Shown here: one piece after another, positions 26,197-35,352 of the stretch
Numbering within the stretch: position 1 is the first letter of the stretch
How the letters are laid out: each line of letters starts with the position of its first letter
Origin: Gammaproteobacteria bacterium
GTDB taxonomy: Bacteria > Pseudomonadota > Gammaproteobacteria > Xanthomonadales > SZUA-36
Reading direction: 5' to 3'
Length of the DNA: 64,000 nt
Assembly: GCA_024277815.1 (NCBI GenBank)
Contig: JAJRUM010000050.1
Location: 1 to 64,000 of the forward strand
Notes under the pieces: generated by a model
Database searches by the model: none
What the model saw: the letters and a program-made list of their open reading frames with translations, nothing else
What the model was told of the DNA's origin: nothing
Program-made: the position numbers and the translations under genes

Positions 26197-26811
26197 TCAT
26201 GCAATGGTACTGTCCAGTTGCCCCCTCAAACGCACATAGGCCCTGCCGAGATGCCAGGCGGCAAACGCCCACATAGCGAGTATCGGGATGTAGGCACAGG
26301 CAATCTGACCGATAGAGAGACCTGCAGTCATCATCCCTTTGAACAGCCAACTGGCAGTAACGTCACTGCCACGGTAAACCACAGTATCAATAAAGTTCTT
26401 GCTTTTGTACTTGGTCTCGCGGTCAACCACCGTAAACAACATCTCTTTGACGGGTCCCAAAAGGCCATAGTTCAGTGCCCGCTGGGCGACCTGAACCGCC
26501 GCAAACAACACCAACCCCAAAGAACTGCCCAGCAGGGTAAAACCTGCCGCCAGTAAAACCGGTGGTAAAACTGCTGTACGGGGCATGCCAAGATACACGA
26601 CAAGCCGGGCAGTAATCAGAAACTGGAACAGAAAGGCCAGCACCTGCACAACCAGATCTACATAGCTGAAAAACTGTGTGCGCTCATCAAACCCGATGAT
26701 GCTCTGGTCAACCAGCACCGCCAGGCCGTTGAATAAGAAGGTTGAGGTCAAATTGTGCGACAACATCACCAGGCAAATCAGCAACAGGTACTTTGACCTT
26801 AATACATGCAC
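26197..26811 (-). CDS. Carrier-like membrane protein, C-terminal half
   Basis: The 204-residue frame encodes about six membrane segments and ends GQLDSTIA. It continues the frame of the N-terminal half (26863-27453) exactly. Only the TAA at 26865-26863 interrupts, and the codons between stop and ATG 26811 read on as NAPAKIIGGSIWEGAVHVLR, as expected for the linker of a 12-segment carrier. Together the halves make about 418 residues, similar to MFS or ATP/ADP-antiporter-like carriers. GGGAGG lies nine bases before ATG 26811, so separate translation of this half is possible. It may be a nonsense pseudogene, a split protein or readthrough. Confidence 0.7.
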   Translation of the reverse strand: MHVLRSKYLLLICLVMLSHNLTSTFLFNGLAVLVDQSIIGFDERTQFFSYVDLVVQVLAFLFQFLITARLVVYLGMPRTAVLPPVLLAAGFTLLGSSLGLVLFAAVQVAQRALNYGLLGPVKEMLFTVVDRETKYKSKNFIDTVVYRGSDVTASWLFKGMMTAGLSIGQIACAYIPILAMWAFAAWHLGRAYVRLRGQLDSTIA

Positions 26812-26862
26812 AGCACCCTCCCAAATACTGCCACCAATAATTTTGGCAGGTGCATTGCTGCG

Positions 26863-27453
26863 TTACTGCCGTTCAAAACGGCCCATGATAATCGCGAAGG
26901 CCGTCGCCCCGAACAGAAACAGTATCGCCACAATCATGATGCCGCCCGGACCAATATCAGCGACCCATTTAGCCGTCAGGACGGGGCCGGCAATAGCGCC
27001 AAGGCTGCCACCCGCCATAATGCTGCCGAAAAGTCGCTGCGCCTGGCCCGGACGAAATATATCCGCCATAAAGCTCCAGAAAATTGACACCACAAACAGG
27101 TTGAAAACGCTGAGCCAGACATAAAAACTGTATTGAATCCAGTCACCAGGCTCATCGCCGTTGAAAGCAAAAGCAAAGGCGAAAAAAAACAGGTTGGAAA
27201 TAAAGAACAGATAGATACCCGGAATAAAACGGCCACGCCTGAATTTTGAAACCAGCCAGCCAAACAGGGGCACGATCAACAGCATCGAAATAAAAGTTGC
27301 GGTATACAGCCAGTGCAAGGATTCAGAGTGGTTGGCTGCCACCGCGCCACGAATTGGCCGCAGCATGAAGTAGCCGGCCAGCAGGAAAAAGAAATAGCTG
27401 AAAGCCAGCAGGAAACGTGGCCACTCACCGCGATGGATATTGATAAGATTCAA
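26863..27453 (-). CDS. Carrier-like membrane protein, N-terminal half ending at an in-frame TAA
   Basis: A 196-residue product with about six hydrophobic segments (FLLAFSYFFFLLAGYFMLRP, FISMLLIVPLFGWLVSKFRR, IYLFFISNLFFFAFAFAF) and the motif GSIMAGGSLGAIAGPVLT. It resembles the first half of MFS or nucleotide-antiporter-like carriers. It ends at TAA 26865-26863 after GRFERQ, but the same frame stays open beyond it to 26197. The start is TTG 27453, only six bases after the adaptor stop and in the same frame, with a weak ribosome site. A single C-to-T change (CAA to TAA) would explain the stop. Confidence 0.7.
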   Translation of the reverse strand: MNLINIHRGEWPRFLLAFSYFFFLLAGYFMLRPIRGAVAANHSESLHWLYTATFISMLLIVPLFGWLVSKFRRGRFIPGIYLFFISNLFFFAFAFAFNGDEPGDWIQYSFYVWLSVFNLFVVSIFWSFMADIFRPGQAQRLFGSIMAGGSLGAIAGPVLTAKWVADIGPGGIMIVAILFLFGATAFAIIMGRFERQ

Positions 27454-27459
27454 GTACTG

Positions 27460-28506
27460 CTAGCCCTGCATGATGGTCACAGTCCGGCCTGTCCGCAAGC
27501 GCTCATTACCACGAATTACGACGGTATCCCCCGCATCTATGTCACCGTTTACTTCTATTTTCTGCCCTGCACCGATTCCGACCGTGACCATCACCTGTCT
27601 TGCCATCCGGTTCTCATCGAGAACAAAAACAGAAATGCCTTCCGGCCTCAATACCAATGCATCGCGGGGAACCACCAGTGCCTGCCTGGTTTCAGAAGTC
27701 GGCACCAAAACACGCAAGGTCTGGCCGACCGGAAAAAGATTGCCCTCAATATCAAGCCGCAACTCAAACTGGTGTGTGTTTTCAGAACCAACTGCCACAA
27801 CGGTTCTGACCGTACCACTCGCAACGACAGCACCTGCCCTGATTTCCAGTACCTGACCAGGCTGCACAAAGGAGTAATATTTCAATGGTGCCCTGGCGAT
27901 TACTTCCAGGCGGTGCTGGTTGACCATGCGCACAACATTCTTGCCAACATCCACACGCTCACCCGGCATCGTCAACCGCTCAACCACGATTCCATCGAAC
28001 GGTGCCCGGATGCGGGTACGCGCCAACTGGTCTTCAATCTGCTTTAAACGTGACTCTGCCACCCGCAAATCACCCCGCGAAACATCCCGGTTGGAGCGTG
28101 TTTCCTCAAGTTTGGTTGCCGCAGCCAAATTCGATTCGGCCAGTTTCACATAACGCTGCTCTTCGCTTTCCAGGTAACCCAGTCTGGCCCGGGCACGCTC
28201 CACTTCAGCAACAAGCTCGTCCCTTCTTAGCCTGATAACCGTGTCCTCCACCCGGGCAATGATATCGCCTCTGGCTGCCACAGTGCCGACATCCGCCACC
28301 TCCAGCAATCGACCAGTCACTTCTGCGGACAGCCGGGCTTCATCACGGCTGACCACTGTTCCAGGCACAACGGTCATCGGCGCCAGCATCTGCATTTCTG
28401 CGGTGGCAACCCGTACAATCGCCGCTTGCATATCGCCCTGGGCAAAAACCATACCCGGCAACGCCAGCGCAACACACAGCCAATATGAACTTTGTAGTTT
28501 TGTCAT
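27460..28506 (-). CDS. RND efflux periplasmic adaptor subunit (HlyD/MFP family)
   Basis: A 348-residue membrane-fusion protein that links the inner-membrane RND pump to an outer-membrane channel. The signal peptide ends near GMVFA. The lipoyl-like half-motifs, SAEVTGRLLEVADVGTVAARG and TRIRAPFDGIVVERLTMPGE, flank a short coiled coil (residues about 90-145, rich in Glu, Leu and Arg). The C-terminal membrane-proximal domain includes VVPRDALVLRPEGISVFVLD. It has no lipobox. The gene starts 26 bases after the pump stop, so they share a transcript; no TolC-like channel is encoded nearby. Confidence 0.92.
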   Translation of the reverse strand: MTKLQSSYWLCVALALPGMVFAQGDMQAAIVRVATAEMQMLAPMTVVPGTVVSRDEARLSAEVTGRLLEVADVGTVAARGDIIARVEDTVIRLRRDELVAEVERARARLGYLESEEQRYVKLAESNLAAATKLEETRSNRDVSRGDLRVAESRLKQIEDQLARTRIRAPFDGIVVERLTMPGERVDVGKNVVRMVNQHRLEVIARAPLKYYSFVQPGQVLEIRAGAVVASGTVRTVVAVGSENTHQFELRLDIEGNLFPVGQTLRVLVPTSETRQALVVPRDALVLRPEGISVFVLDENRMARQVMVTVGIGAGQKIEVNGDIDAGDTVVIRGNERLRTGRTVTIMQG

Positions 28507-28532
28507 TTAGGTTAAGTCCCTGCTCGCGGATT

Positions 28533-31500
28533 TCAGCTCATCTCTGAGGCTGGTTGGGTTGCAGTAAACGCGTCTTCGTTAGCACGCAACAAACTGGGCA
28601 GAAGTATTAAGGTGAACAGCGTGCTGACCAACATCCCACCAACAATAACTGTCGCCATGCCTCTGTACAACTCGGTCCCGGCACCCGGCATCAACATCAG
28701 AGGCAGCATGCCGAAAATGCTGGTAACGGTACTCATCAATATCGGGCGCAGGCGCAGGCGCACTGCACTTTCAACCGCAGCCCTTCTGGTCATGCCTTCC
28801 CGCTCTGCGTCACGTGCGCGATACACCAGCAAAATAGCGTTGTTAACCACAAGACCCAGCAGAATAACAAAACCTATCATTGTCAGTAAATCCATTTGCT
28901 GGCCGCCGGATGAACGTAATACCAAATCCATCATGCGCAGCGAGATGACGCCACCAACCGTTGCCATCGGTATGGTAAGAATGACCAGCAATGAATCCCT
29001 GAAGGACCGGAACAGTGCGGAAATCAACAAATACAAAATTACGATCGCCAGTGAGAAACTGCCGGCCATGCTTTTCAAAGCCTGATCCAGTGCTTCGGCA
29101 GTTCCACGCATCTGGATTGATCCATCGGGCGGCAGCTGTTGCATTATCTTCGGCACCACCTGTGCATCGAGCACATCAAGTGCATCTTCCAGCGCCATTG
29201 ACGGCGGCGGAGTCACCTGCAGAGTCAGTGTACGCTTACGGTCTACACGCCGGATCTGGGATGGCCCGGCGGTGCGGGTAACCGTCACCAACTCGCCGAT
29301 GGTCTGTATCTCACCGCTGGCCGTTGCCACGGGCAGCGCAGCCAGCTCCTCTGGCGAGTACCACTGCTCGGCACGCATAATGACGTTATATCGCCGGTTG
29401 CCGTCAAAATACTCGCCCATGAATGCCCCGTCGCCCATCGCGCGGATAATGGTGGCCATGCGCGCCCGATTCCAGCCAACCTCTGCAATTCGCCGGTCAT
29501 CCGGTATCAGCCGTATTTCCGGCTCAGCCTGCTCCAGGCCGGGCAAGGGGCGGATATTGGCGCCAGGCAGCGCTTGCTGAATGGCAGCAAAACCAACCTG
29601 CCCACCCCGGATCAGGGACTCAAACGAGTCAGCCTGTAAGTCAACATTGATCTGCCGCCCCCCCCTTGAACCACCAAAAATTGCACGGCGGCCAGCAAAC
29701 GCAATGGTATCCGGGAACCCCTGCAGGATTTCTGAGTTGAATATATCGATAAATTCATCCACATCTGCCGGGTTCATGGCACTGCCACCAATGAAGGTGC
29801 CAAATGACCGCGAACTGCCCAGAAAATAACCCGCCAGTTGCATGGGGTTCTCACCATTGAGGTATGGTGCCAGCCGCTGATCAATGACATCCAGAACCTC
29901 CCGTTTACCGGTTTCCACACCCATGCCAGGGGGCGCCACGATAAAGCCAAAGATAAAGTTGCGTTTTCCTTCGGGTAAATAGTCTGCTGAAGGCTTCAGC
30001 AACAGCACCAGGATCAATGGCAGAATTGTCAGCCCCGCCACCCATAAACGGCGGCGAACTGGCGTTTCGGTCCAGCGCATGATGTGGTCTGTGGTCCACC
30101 GCCACCAATGGCGATGGACGTCCTCAATCGCACTGCCCCTGACCCAATTGGAAGCGGCCGATGGCAGCACAGTAACCGCCACCAGTAACGACGCAGTGAC
30201 AGCCGCTGAAATTGTCACCGCCAAATCACTGAACAACTGTCCAGCCTCATCCTGCAGAAAAACCACCGGCATAAAGATAGCCACGGTGGTTGCTGTCGAT
30301 GCGAGCAAGGCGCCCCATACCTGTTGGGTTCCACGCTCGGAAGCCTCATCACCATCACGACCGGCCTCACGTTGCCTGAAGATATTTTCCAGCACAACAA
30401 TGGCCGCATCGAGAACCATACCCGTCGCAAAAGCAAGGCCGGCCATGGAAATAATGTTCAGGGTCCGGCCAGTGATACTCAGCACTATGAACGCCGAAAA
30501 CAGGCACAGCGGGATGGAGAGCGCCACGATCAATGTAGCCCGGAACTTGCGCAGGAACCACCACAACACCACCACTGCCAGCAACATACCCAGCAACAGG
30601 TTATTCCGCACCATGGTGATTGATGCTTTGACGTAAACTGACTCATCGTAGTTCTGCGTAATAGTGAGTCCGGCCCGATCGAGCTCATTCGCTGCGAGGT
30701 CAGCAATCGTTGCCTTGATGGCAGTCATCACTTCGAGCACGTTGACACCGGATTCGGGTGTCACATTGACACCAATGGACGGCTTGCCATTCATATGCAG
30801 TACGGTTGAGGCGTCCACCATGGTCATGTGTATCCTGGCAATGTCCTTCAGGCGTATGGCTTCACCATCACGCCACTGAAGGACCAGGTCACCCAGCGAT
30901 TCGACTTCGTATTTACCGCTGAAACGTATCGTATATTGTCGCCGGCCGACTTCGGTGCTGCCCGCAGATATGTTCGCGTTTGAGCCCAGTTCGCGGGAGA
31001 TAGAGGTCAGATCCAGACCGATACTCGCTGCCTTGAAGGGGTCAAAAGTGATTCTGACTTCATTGTTACGACCGCCGAAGGCACCGGTCCCTGAAACACC
31101 CGGCACCCGTTCCAGACGCGTGATAACCGTATCTTCAAGAAAATCCTGATAAGTCTCGATCGGTCGCTCGTTGCCCGGCTTAACCGATACAGCAAACCAT
31201 GCAATGACCTTCTCAAAGCGACTGCCACCTACCCTGATCACCGGCTCATTGGCATCCACCGGATACCTCGGCACCTGGTTCAACCGGTTCATTACTTCAA
31301 TCAGCGCACGGCTCATATCCGTGCCAATGGCAAATTCCATCTGGATGGTGCCGCGGCCAAAACTGGATGAAGACGAAATCCTGAGCAGGCCCGGCACACT
31401 CCGCAGTACATTTTCCTGTGGTTCAAGGATCTCTGATTCAACTTCGCTGGGGGCCGCAGCCCGCCAGGAGGTACTGACAGATATTTCCGGGCGCTCAATT

Positions 31501-31616
31501 TCCGGTGTCATCTGGATCGGCAGGCGCATCAGGCTGAGGGTGCCAAAAATCACCACCAGTATGCCTGCGACAATTACCGCAACGGGGTTACCAAGGGATG
31601 TTCGGGTTAAGGTCAT
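28533..31616 (-). CDS. RND efflux transporter permease subunit
   Basis: A 1027-residue inner-membrane pump of the HAE-type RND superfamily, which exports drugs or other amphiphiles using the proton gradient. It begins MTLTRTSLGNPVAVIVAGIL (first membrane helix); an upstream ATG at 31754 would add an implausible 46 residues. Motif RLPIQMTPEIERPEISVST is family-typical. In membrane helix 4 GMVLDAAIVVLENIF keeps one Asp of the usual pair and has Ala at the second. Helix 10 has VVNNAILLV where AcrB has its lysine. The proton relay is therefore of the single-Asp type. It heads the operon with the adaptor and carrier. Confidence 0.93.
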   Translation of the reverse strand: MTLTRTSLGNPVAVIVAGILVVIFGTLSLMRLPIQMTPEIERPEISVSTSWRAAAPSEVESEILEPQENVLRSVPGLLRISSSSSFGRGTIQMEFAIGTDMSRALIEVMNRLNQVPRYPVDANEPVIRVGGSRFEKVIAWFAVSVKPGNERPIETYQDFLEDTVITRLERVPGVSGTGAFGGRNNEVRITFDPFKAASIGLDLTSISRELGSNANISAGSTEVGRRQYTIRFSGKYEVESLGDLVLQWRDGEAIRLKDIARIHMTMVDASTVLHMNGKPSIGVNVTPESGVNVLEVMTAIKATIADLAANELDRAGLTITQNYDESVYVKASITMVRNNLLLGMLLAVVVLWWFLRKFRATLIVALSIPLCLFSAFIVLSITGRTLNIISMAGLAFATGMVLDAAIVVLENIFRQREAGRDGDEASERGTQQVWGALLASTATTVAIFMPVVFLQDEAGQLFSDLAVTISAAVTASLLVAVTVLPSAASNWVRGSAIEDVHRHWWRWTTDHIMRWTETPVRRRLWVAGLTILPLILVLLLKPSADYLPEGKRNFIFGFIVAPPGMGVETGKREVLDVIDQRLAPYLNGENPMQLAGYFLGSSRSFGTFIGGSAMNPADVDEFIDIFNSEILQGFPDTIAFAGRRAIFGGSRGGRQINVDLQADSFESLIRGGQVGFAAIQQALPGANIRPLPGLEQAEPEIRLIPDDRRIAEVGWNRARMATIIRAMGDGAFMGEYFDGNRRYNVIMRAEQWYSPEELAALPVATASGEIQTIGELVTVTRTAGPSQIRRVDRKRTLTLQVTPPPSMALEDALDVLDAQVVPKIMQQLPPDGSIQMRGTAEALDQALKSMAGSFSLAIVILYLLISALFRSFRDSLLVILTIPMATVGGVISLRMMDLVLRSSGGQQMDLLTMIGFVILLGLVVNNAILLVYRARDAEREGMTRRAAVESAVRLRLRPILMSTVTSIFGMLPLMLMPGAGTELYRGMATVIVGGMLVSTLFTLILLPSLLRANEDAFTATQPASEMS

Positions 31617-31781
31617 TTCTATAGCACCAGTCCATCTTCGGGGAACTATACCCGATTTGCAGCCTTCGCAGGCATGGAAATTGACCAGTTGAAACTGATT
31701 TGGGTCAAGATGCAGAAGAGTTTTCCAGACACAGGTTTCTGAACTTTCCGCCATTGAGTATGATGGTCTGTCAGAAAGACA

Positions 31782-33368
31782 ATGAGATTTGAAATGGATT
31801 ACGACTACATCGTTGTTGGTGCCGGCTCTGCTGGCTGTGTAATGGCAAATCGCCTAAGCGAGAACCTCTCCATTCGGGTGTTGCTGGTTGAGGCAGGAGG
31901 GAGCGACAACAACCCTTTTATCCACATGCCAGCTGGATTGTGGCAGTTGCGGAACAACCGCAAAATTAACTGGGATTACATGACTGAGCCCCAGGCCGGG
32001 TTGAACCAGCGCAGACTGTACTGGCCGCGCGGCAAGGTGCTGGGCGGCTCAAGCTCAATTAACGCGATGATTTATCACCGGGGCCAGCCCGCTGATTACG
32101 ATCAATGGCAGGCCCTGGGCAATCCTGGTTGGGATTTCGACGGCGTTCTTCCCTGGTTTTTGAAGGCGGAAGACCAGCAGCGTGGCAAATCCAGATTCCA
32201 CGCAACCGGCGGTCCTCTATCTGTACAGGATCTCCGGTATGTCAACCCACTGACCCGGGTGTTTGTCGAGGCGGGTGTGCAAATGGGCTACCCGCACAAT
32301 GACGACTTCAATGGCGAACAGCAACATGGCTTTGGTGTCTACCAGGCGACCCAACGCAACGGCCAGCGCTGCAGCACTGCTGTGGCCTATCTCAAACCAG
32401 CCCTCAAACGGCCTAACCTGAATGTGCTGACGCATGCGTTAACCACCCGGCTATTGGTAGAGCAAAACATCGCCACGGGCATTGAGGTTTCCCAGCGAGG
32501 CAAGAGCCACCAGTTTCGCGCTGGACAGATCATACTTTGCGGCGGTGCGATCAACTCACCGCAGTTACTGATGCTGTCAGGGATTGGCCCGGCAGACCAC
32601 CTGCAACAACATGACATTCCGGTGGTTCACGAACTGCCCGGCGTAGGCAAAAACCTGCAGGATCACCTGGATATTTGTACCTTGATTTCAACCTCCAGCC
32701 ACGCCAGCTATGACAAGCTCAACCACGCGCTGGCAGGCCTCAGATACCTGTTTGGGAAAAAGGGCCCAGCCACTTCATGCCTCGCCGAAGGCGGCGGTTT
32801 CGTCACCAGCCGGTTGGCAACTGATTCACGACCCGATATCCAGTTTCATTTTCTGCCTGCATTACTGGACGATCATGGTCGCAACCAGTTGCCCGGGCGC
32901 GGCATGACCATACATGCCTGCCAGCTACGCCCTGAAAGCCGTGGAGAAATTTTGCTGAAATCCGCGAACCCGGGCAAGCCACCGGCCATCCAACCCAACT
33001 ACCTGCAAACCGATCATGACCTTAAGATGATGCTGGAAGGTGGCCGTTTAGCCAGGGAAATCTTTGGTCAGGAAGTGTTCAATTCACTCCGTAGCGGTTT
33101 TATTTTTCCAGAAGACTCTGTACAAACTGAAGCACAGAAGGTGGACTTTATCCGCCGCAAAGCTGAAACGGTCTATCACCCGGTTGGCACCTGTAAAATG
33201 GGAAATGACTCAATGGCCGTGGTCGATTCTGACCTCAGGGTTCATGGTGTTGCAAACCTGCGCGTAGCAGATGCGTCAATCATGCCAAACCTGGTATCGG
33301 GAAATACCAACGCGCCCGTCATCATGATTGCAGAAAAGTGTGCTGCAGCAGTACTCGGTGAAGGCTAG
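31782..33368 (+). CDS. GMC family FAD oxidoreductase (choline dehydrogenase-like)
   Basis: A 528-residue flavoprotein of the glucose-methanol-choline family, which oxidises alcohols. The ADP-binding motif DYIVVGAGSAGCVMANRLSE is near the N terminus. GMC signature 1 is RGKVLGGSSSINAMIYHRG (about 85-103) and signature 2 is GGAINSPQLLMLSGIGPAD. The C-terminal active-site segment VYHPVGTCKMG carries the catalytic His, and GNTNAPVIMIAEK closes the FAD site. The start could be ATG 31782 or ATG 31794. Overall it resembles BetA or AlkJ, but no betaine or alkane genes are nearby, so I give no symbol. It is divergent from the RND operon. Confidence 0.92.
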   Translation: MRFEMDYDYIVVGAGSAGCVMANRLSENLSIRVLLVEAGGSDNNPFIHMPAGLWQLRNNRKINWDYMTEPQAGLNQRRLYWPRGKVLGGSSSINAMIYHRGQPADYDQWQALGNPGWDFDGVLPWFLKAEDQQRGKSRFHATGGPLSVQDLRYVNPLTRVFVEAGVQMGYPHNDDFNGEQQHGFGVYQATQRNGQRCSTAVAYLKPALKRPNLNVLTHALTTRLLVEQNIATGIEVSQRGKSHQFRAGQIILCGGAINSPQLLMLSGIGPADHLQQHDIPVVHELPGVGKNLQDHLDICTLISTSSHASYDKLNHALAGLRYLFGKKGPATSCLAEGGGFVTSRLATDSRPDIQFHFLPALLDDHGRNQLPGRGMTIHACQLRPESRGEILLKSANPGKPPAIQPNYLQTDHDLKMMLEGGRLAREIFGQEVFNSLRSGFIFPEDSVQTEAQKVDFIRRKAETVYHPVGTCKMGNDSMAVVDSDLRVHGVANLRVADASIMPNLVSGNTNAPVIMIAEKCAAAVLGEG

Positions 33369-33375
33369 CTGAGTT

Positions 33376-35292
33376 TCAGGTTTCACCGCCGCTGATAATC
33401 GGCAACGGCACGTGGATCAATGTACAGATAACGCGTAGCAACTCCATTTCCTCAACGACGACGCGGTTATCTGCCATCACAGCAGCAATCAAAGCCTTGA
33501 CCAGTTCCTCCTTGTACCGCGGCTTTAGCTGGTCAAGAATTGCCAGCGCGCTGTCCAGCGTTTCGCCCCAATCCAGCAAACGAGGCATGCCAATCGAGCT
33601 ATCAATGCCCAGCGCCTTCCGGCCGGCATTGAAAGCAATTTCGGCATTTGTCGCATTTTCATTCCCATGCTGGGCCAGCACGGCAACCACGTCCAGCGCC
33701 TTTTCCAGCACTTGCTGAAGAGATTTTTTCCCCGCCATCCTCACCTTGCGTGGGTTCATGGACTCCCAGACATGCTGGGCAATGATTTTTGCCAGCATGT
33801 ACTCGAAAACGTCAATGTGCCCATCAGCCTCGTTCAGGTCGTTGATGGTGGCAAGCACGTCACGAACATAGTCAGGCGGGCGGCGTTTGAGCTCGGGAAA
33901 AGCGATTCCAATCAAGGGTAAGCGCTGCTCGCGCGCCATCTCGGGCGTAGCGTCCAGCAAACCACGTACCCGGGACTCACTTTCACTACCCATGCGCTTG
34001 GCGATCGCCAGCAACTGCTGTTCACGGAGCTCTGTACCCTTGTCCATCAGGCAGTAGAAAAGCACTTCAGTCGCCCACTCTCCAGAATGAGCCGCCCGGC
34101 TGATCTGCTCAGGAATAGATGCCGCTAATGCCGTTGCCATCAGTATTCTGGAGAAATCCGGGTTGCCGATCTGATCAACAATGTTGCCGGCGTCAAACAT
34201 GCCGCCACCCTGCTTTTCGGTTTTTTGCTTTTCCTTTGCCGCCTGACTGGCCTGGCTTTCCTGTTCGCGCTGTATCTGCCGCGCCAGACTGCCCAGATCA
34301 TCAGCCGTGAAAGTCGGGTCGATGCGCGCGATGCGCTCGTTCAGAGGAGGGTGGGTGGAAAACATTTTCGTCCGCTCACCATCACCGAAAAGCATATGGC
34401 TCACTTCTTCAGCCTCAACATTCAGATAAGAAGCATCACTGTAAACCGCAATTTTCTTCAAAGCACCGGCAATACCGTCCGGGTCACGAGTGAACTGCAC
34501 CGCCGAGGCGTCCGCTAGGTATTCACGTTGCCTGGATACTGCAGATTTGATCCAGCGGCCAAAAAACAGTCCGATATAACCCACCAACGTAACCGCCACA
34601 GCCACCAGTACGATGGCACCGCCATTGTTGTTCTTTGAGCGGCCGATAAAGTAAGAACCGTGCAACATCCGCCGGCCAATCAGGGACAGGACCAGAATTC
34701 CAAACAAGGCCCCCATCAGGCGAATGTTCAAGCGCATGTCACCATTGAAAATATGACTGAACTCGTGTGCGATTACGCCTTGCAACTCGCTACGGCTAAG
34801 CTTCTCCAGTGCTCCCCGGGTAACGGCAACGGCTGCGTCTGCCGGCGAGAAACCGGCCGCGAATGCGTTGATTCCCGACTCCTGGTCGAGCACGTAGACC
34901 TCTGGCACCGGAATACCTGACGCCAATGCAATCTCTTCAACGACGTTATACAAACGACGCCGCAACGGATCACGCGCATCGGCCTCGACCAGGGTACCGC
35001 CCAGGTCACTGGCCACTTTCCCTCCACCTGAACTCAGTGCCATGGTTTTGAACAGGCTGGCAACCAGTATCACGCCTGCTGTCACCATGGCGCCGCCAAG
35101 CAGCGCCGGCGCATTACTTTCCAGCGTTTGTAAACTGAACAGTGTTTGCTGTTGCTGTGGATCCAGTGCGCCAAAGGCAAGCAGCAGGGCAATATCAATC
35201 ACCACGACAATGATAATCACGGCGAGAATAAATAATAAAATCAGCCAACGACTCTGCCGCCGTGCCTGCTCCTGATATTCAAAAAAGTTCAT
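33376..35292 (-). CDS. M48 family membrane metallopeptidase with long C-terminal extension
   Basis: A 638-residue HtpX-like zinc protease, more than twice the length of E. coli HtpX (293). Two membrane segments (about 17-42 and 63-82) precede the catalytic domain with HEFSH at 176-180 and a third zinc-ligand region EYLADASAVQFTRDP. Two further hydrophobic segments lie between them. Residues after about 330 form a soluble helical extension with acidic repeats, EADGHIDVFEYMLAKII and MADNRVVVEEMELLRVICTL, that resemble TerB/DjlA-type helices. It probably degrades damaged membrane proteins. lemA lies just upstream, a recurring partnership. Confidence 0.9.
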   Translation of the reverse strand: MNFFEYQEQARRQSRWLILLFILAVIIIVVVIDIALLLAFGALDPQQQQTLFSLQTLESNAPALLGGAMVTAGVILVASLFKTMALSSGGGKVASDLGGTLVEADARDPLRRRLYNVVEEIALASGIPVPEVYVLDQESGINAFAAGFSPADAAVAVTRGALEKLSRSELQGVIAHEFSHIFNGDMRLNIRLMGALFGILVLSLIGRRMLHGSYFIGRSKNNNGGAIVLVAVAVTLVGYIGLFFGRWIKSAVSRQREYLADASAVQFTRDPDGIAGALKKIAVYSDASYLNVEAEEVSHMLFGDGERTKMFSTHPPLNERIARIDPTFTADDLGSLARQIQREQESQASQAAKEKQKTEKQGGGMFDAGNIVDQIGNPDFSRILMATALAASIPEQISRAAHSGEWATEVLFYCLMDKGTELREQQLLAIAKRMGSESESRVRGLLDATPEMAREQRLPLIGIAFPELKRRPPDYVRDVLATINDLNEADGHIDVFEYMLAKIIAQHVWESMNPRKVRMAGKKSLQQVLEKALDVVAVLAQHGNENATNAEIAFNAGRKALGIDSSIGMPRLLDWGETLDSALAILDQLKPRYKEELVKALIAAVMADNRVVVEEMELLRVICTLIHVPLPIISGGET

Positions 35293-35352
35293 TGTGACTG
35301 AGTACGGCCCAGCGACTGCTCACTCAGAGCAGCCGCGGTTTTGGTTAACAAC

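Noticed and set aside
31617-31754. 46-residue extension of the RND pump
   Set aside because: Pumps of this family begin just before the first membrane helix, which starts at MTLTRTSLGNP.
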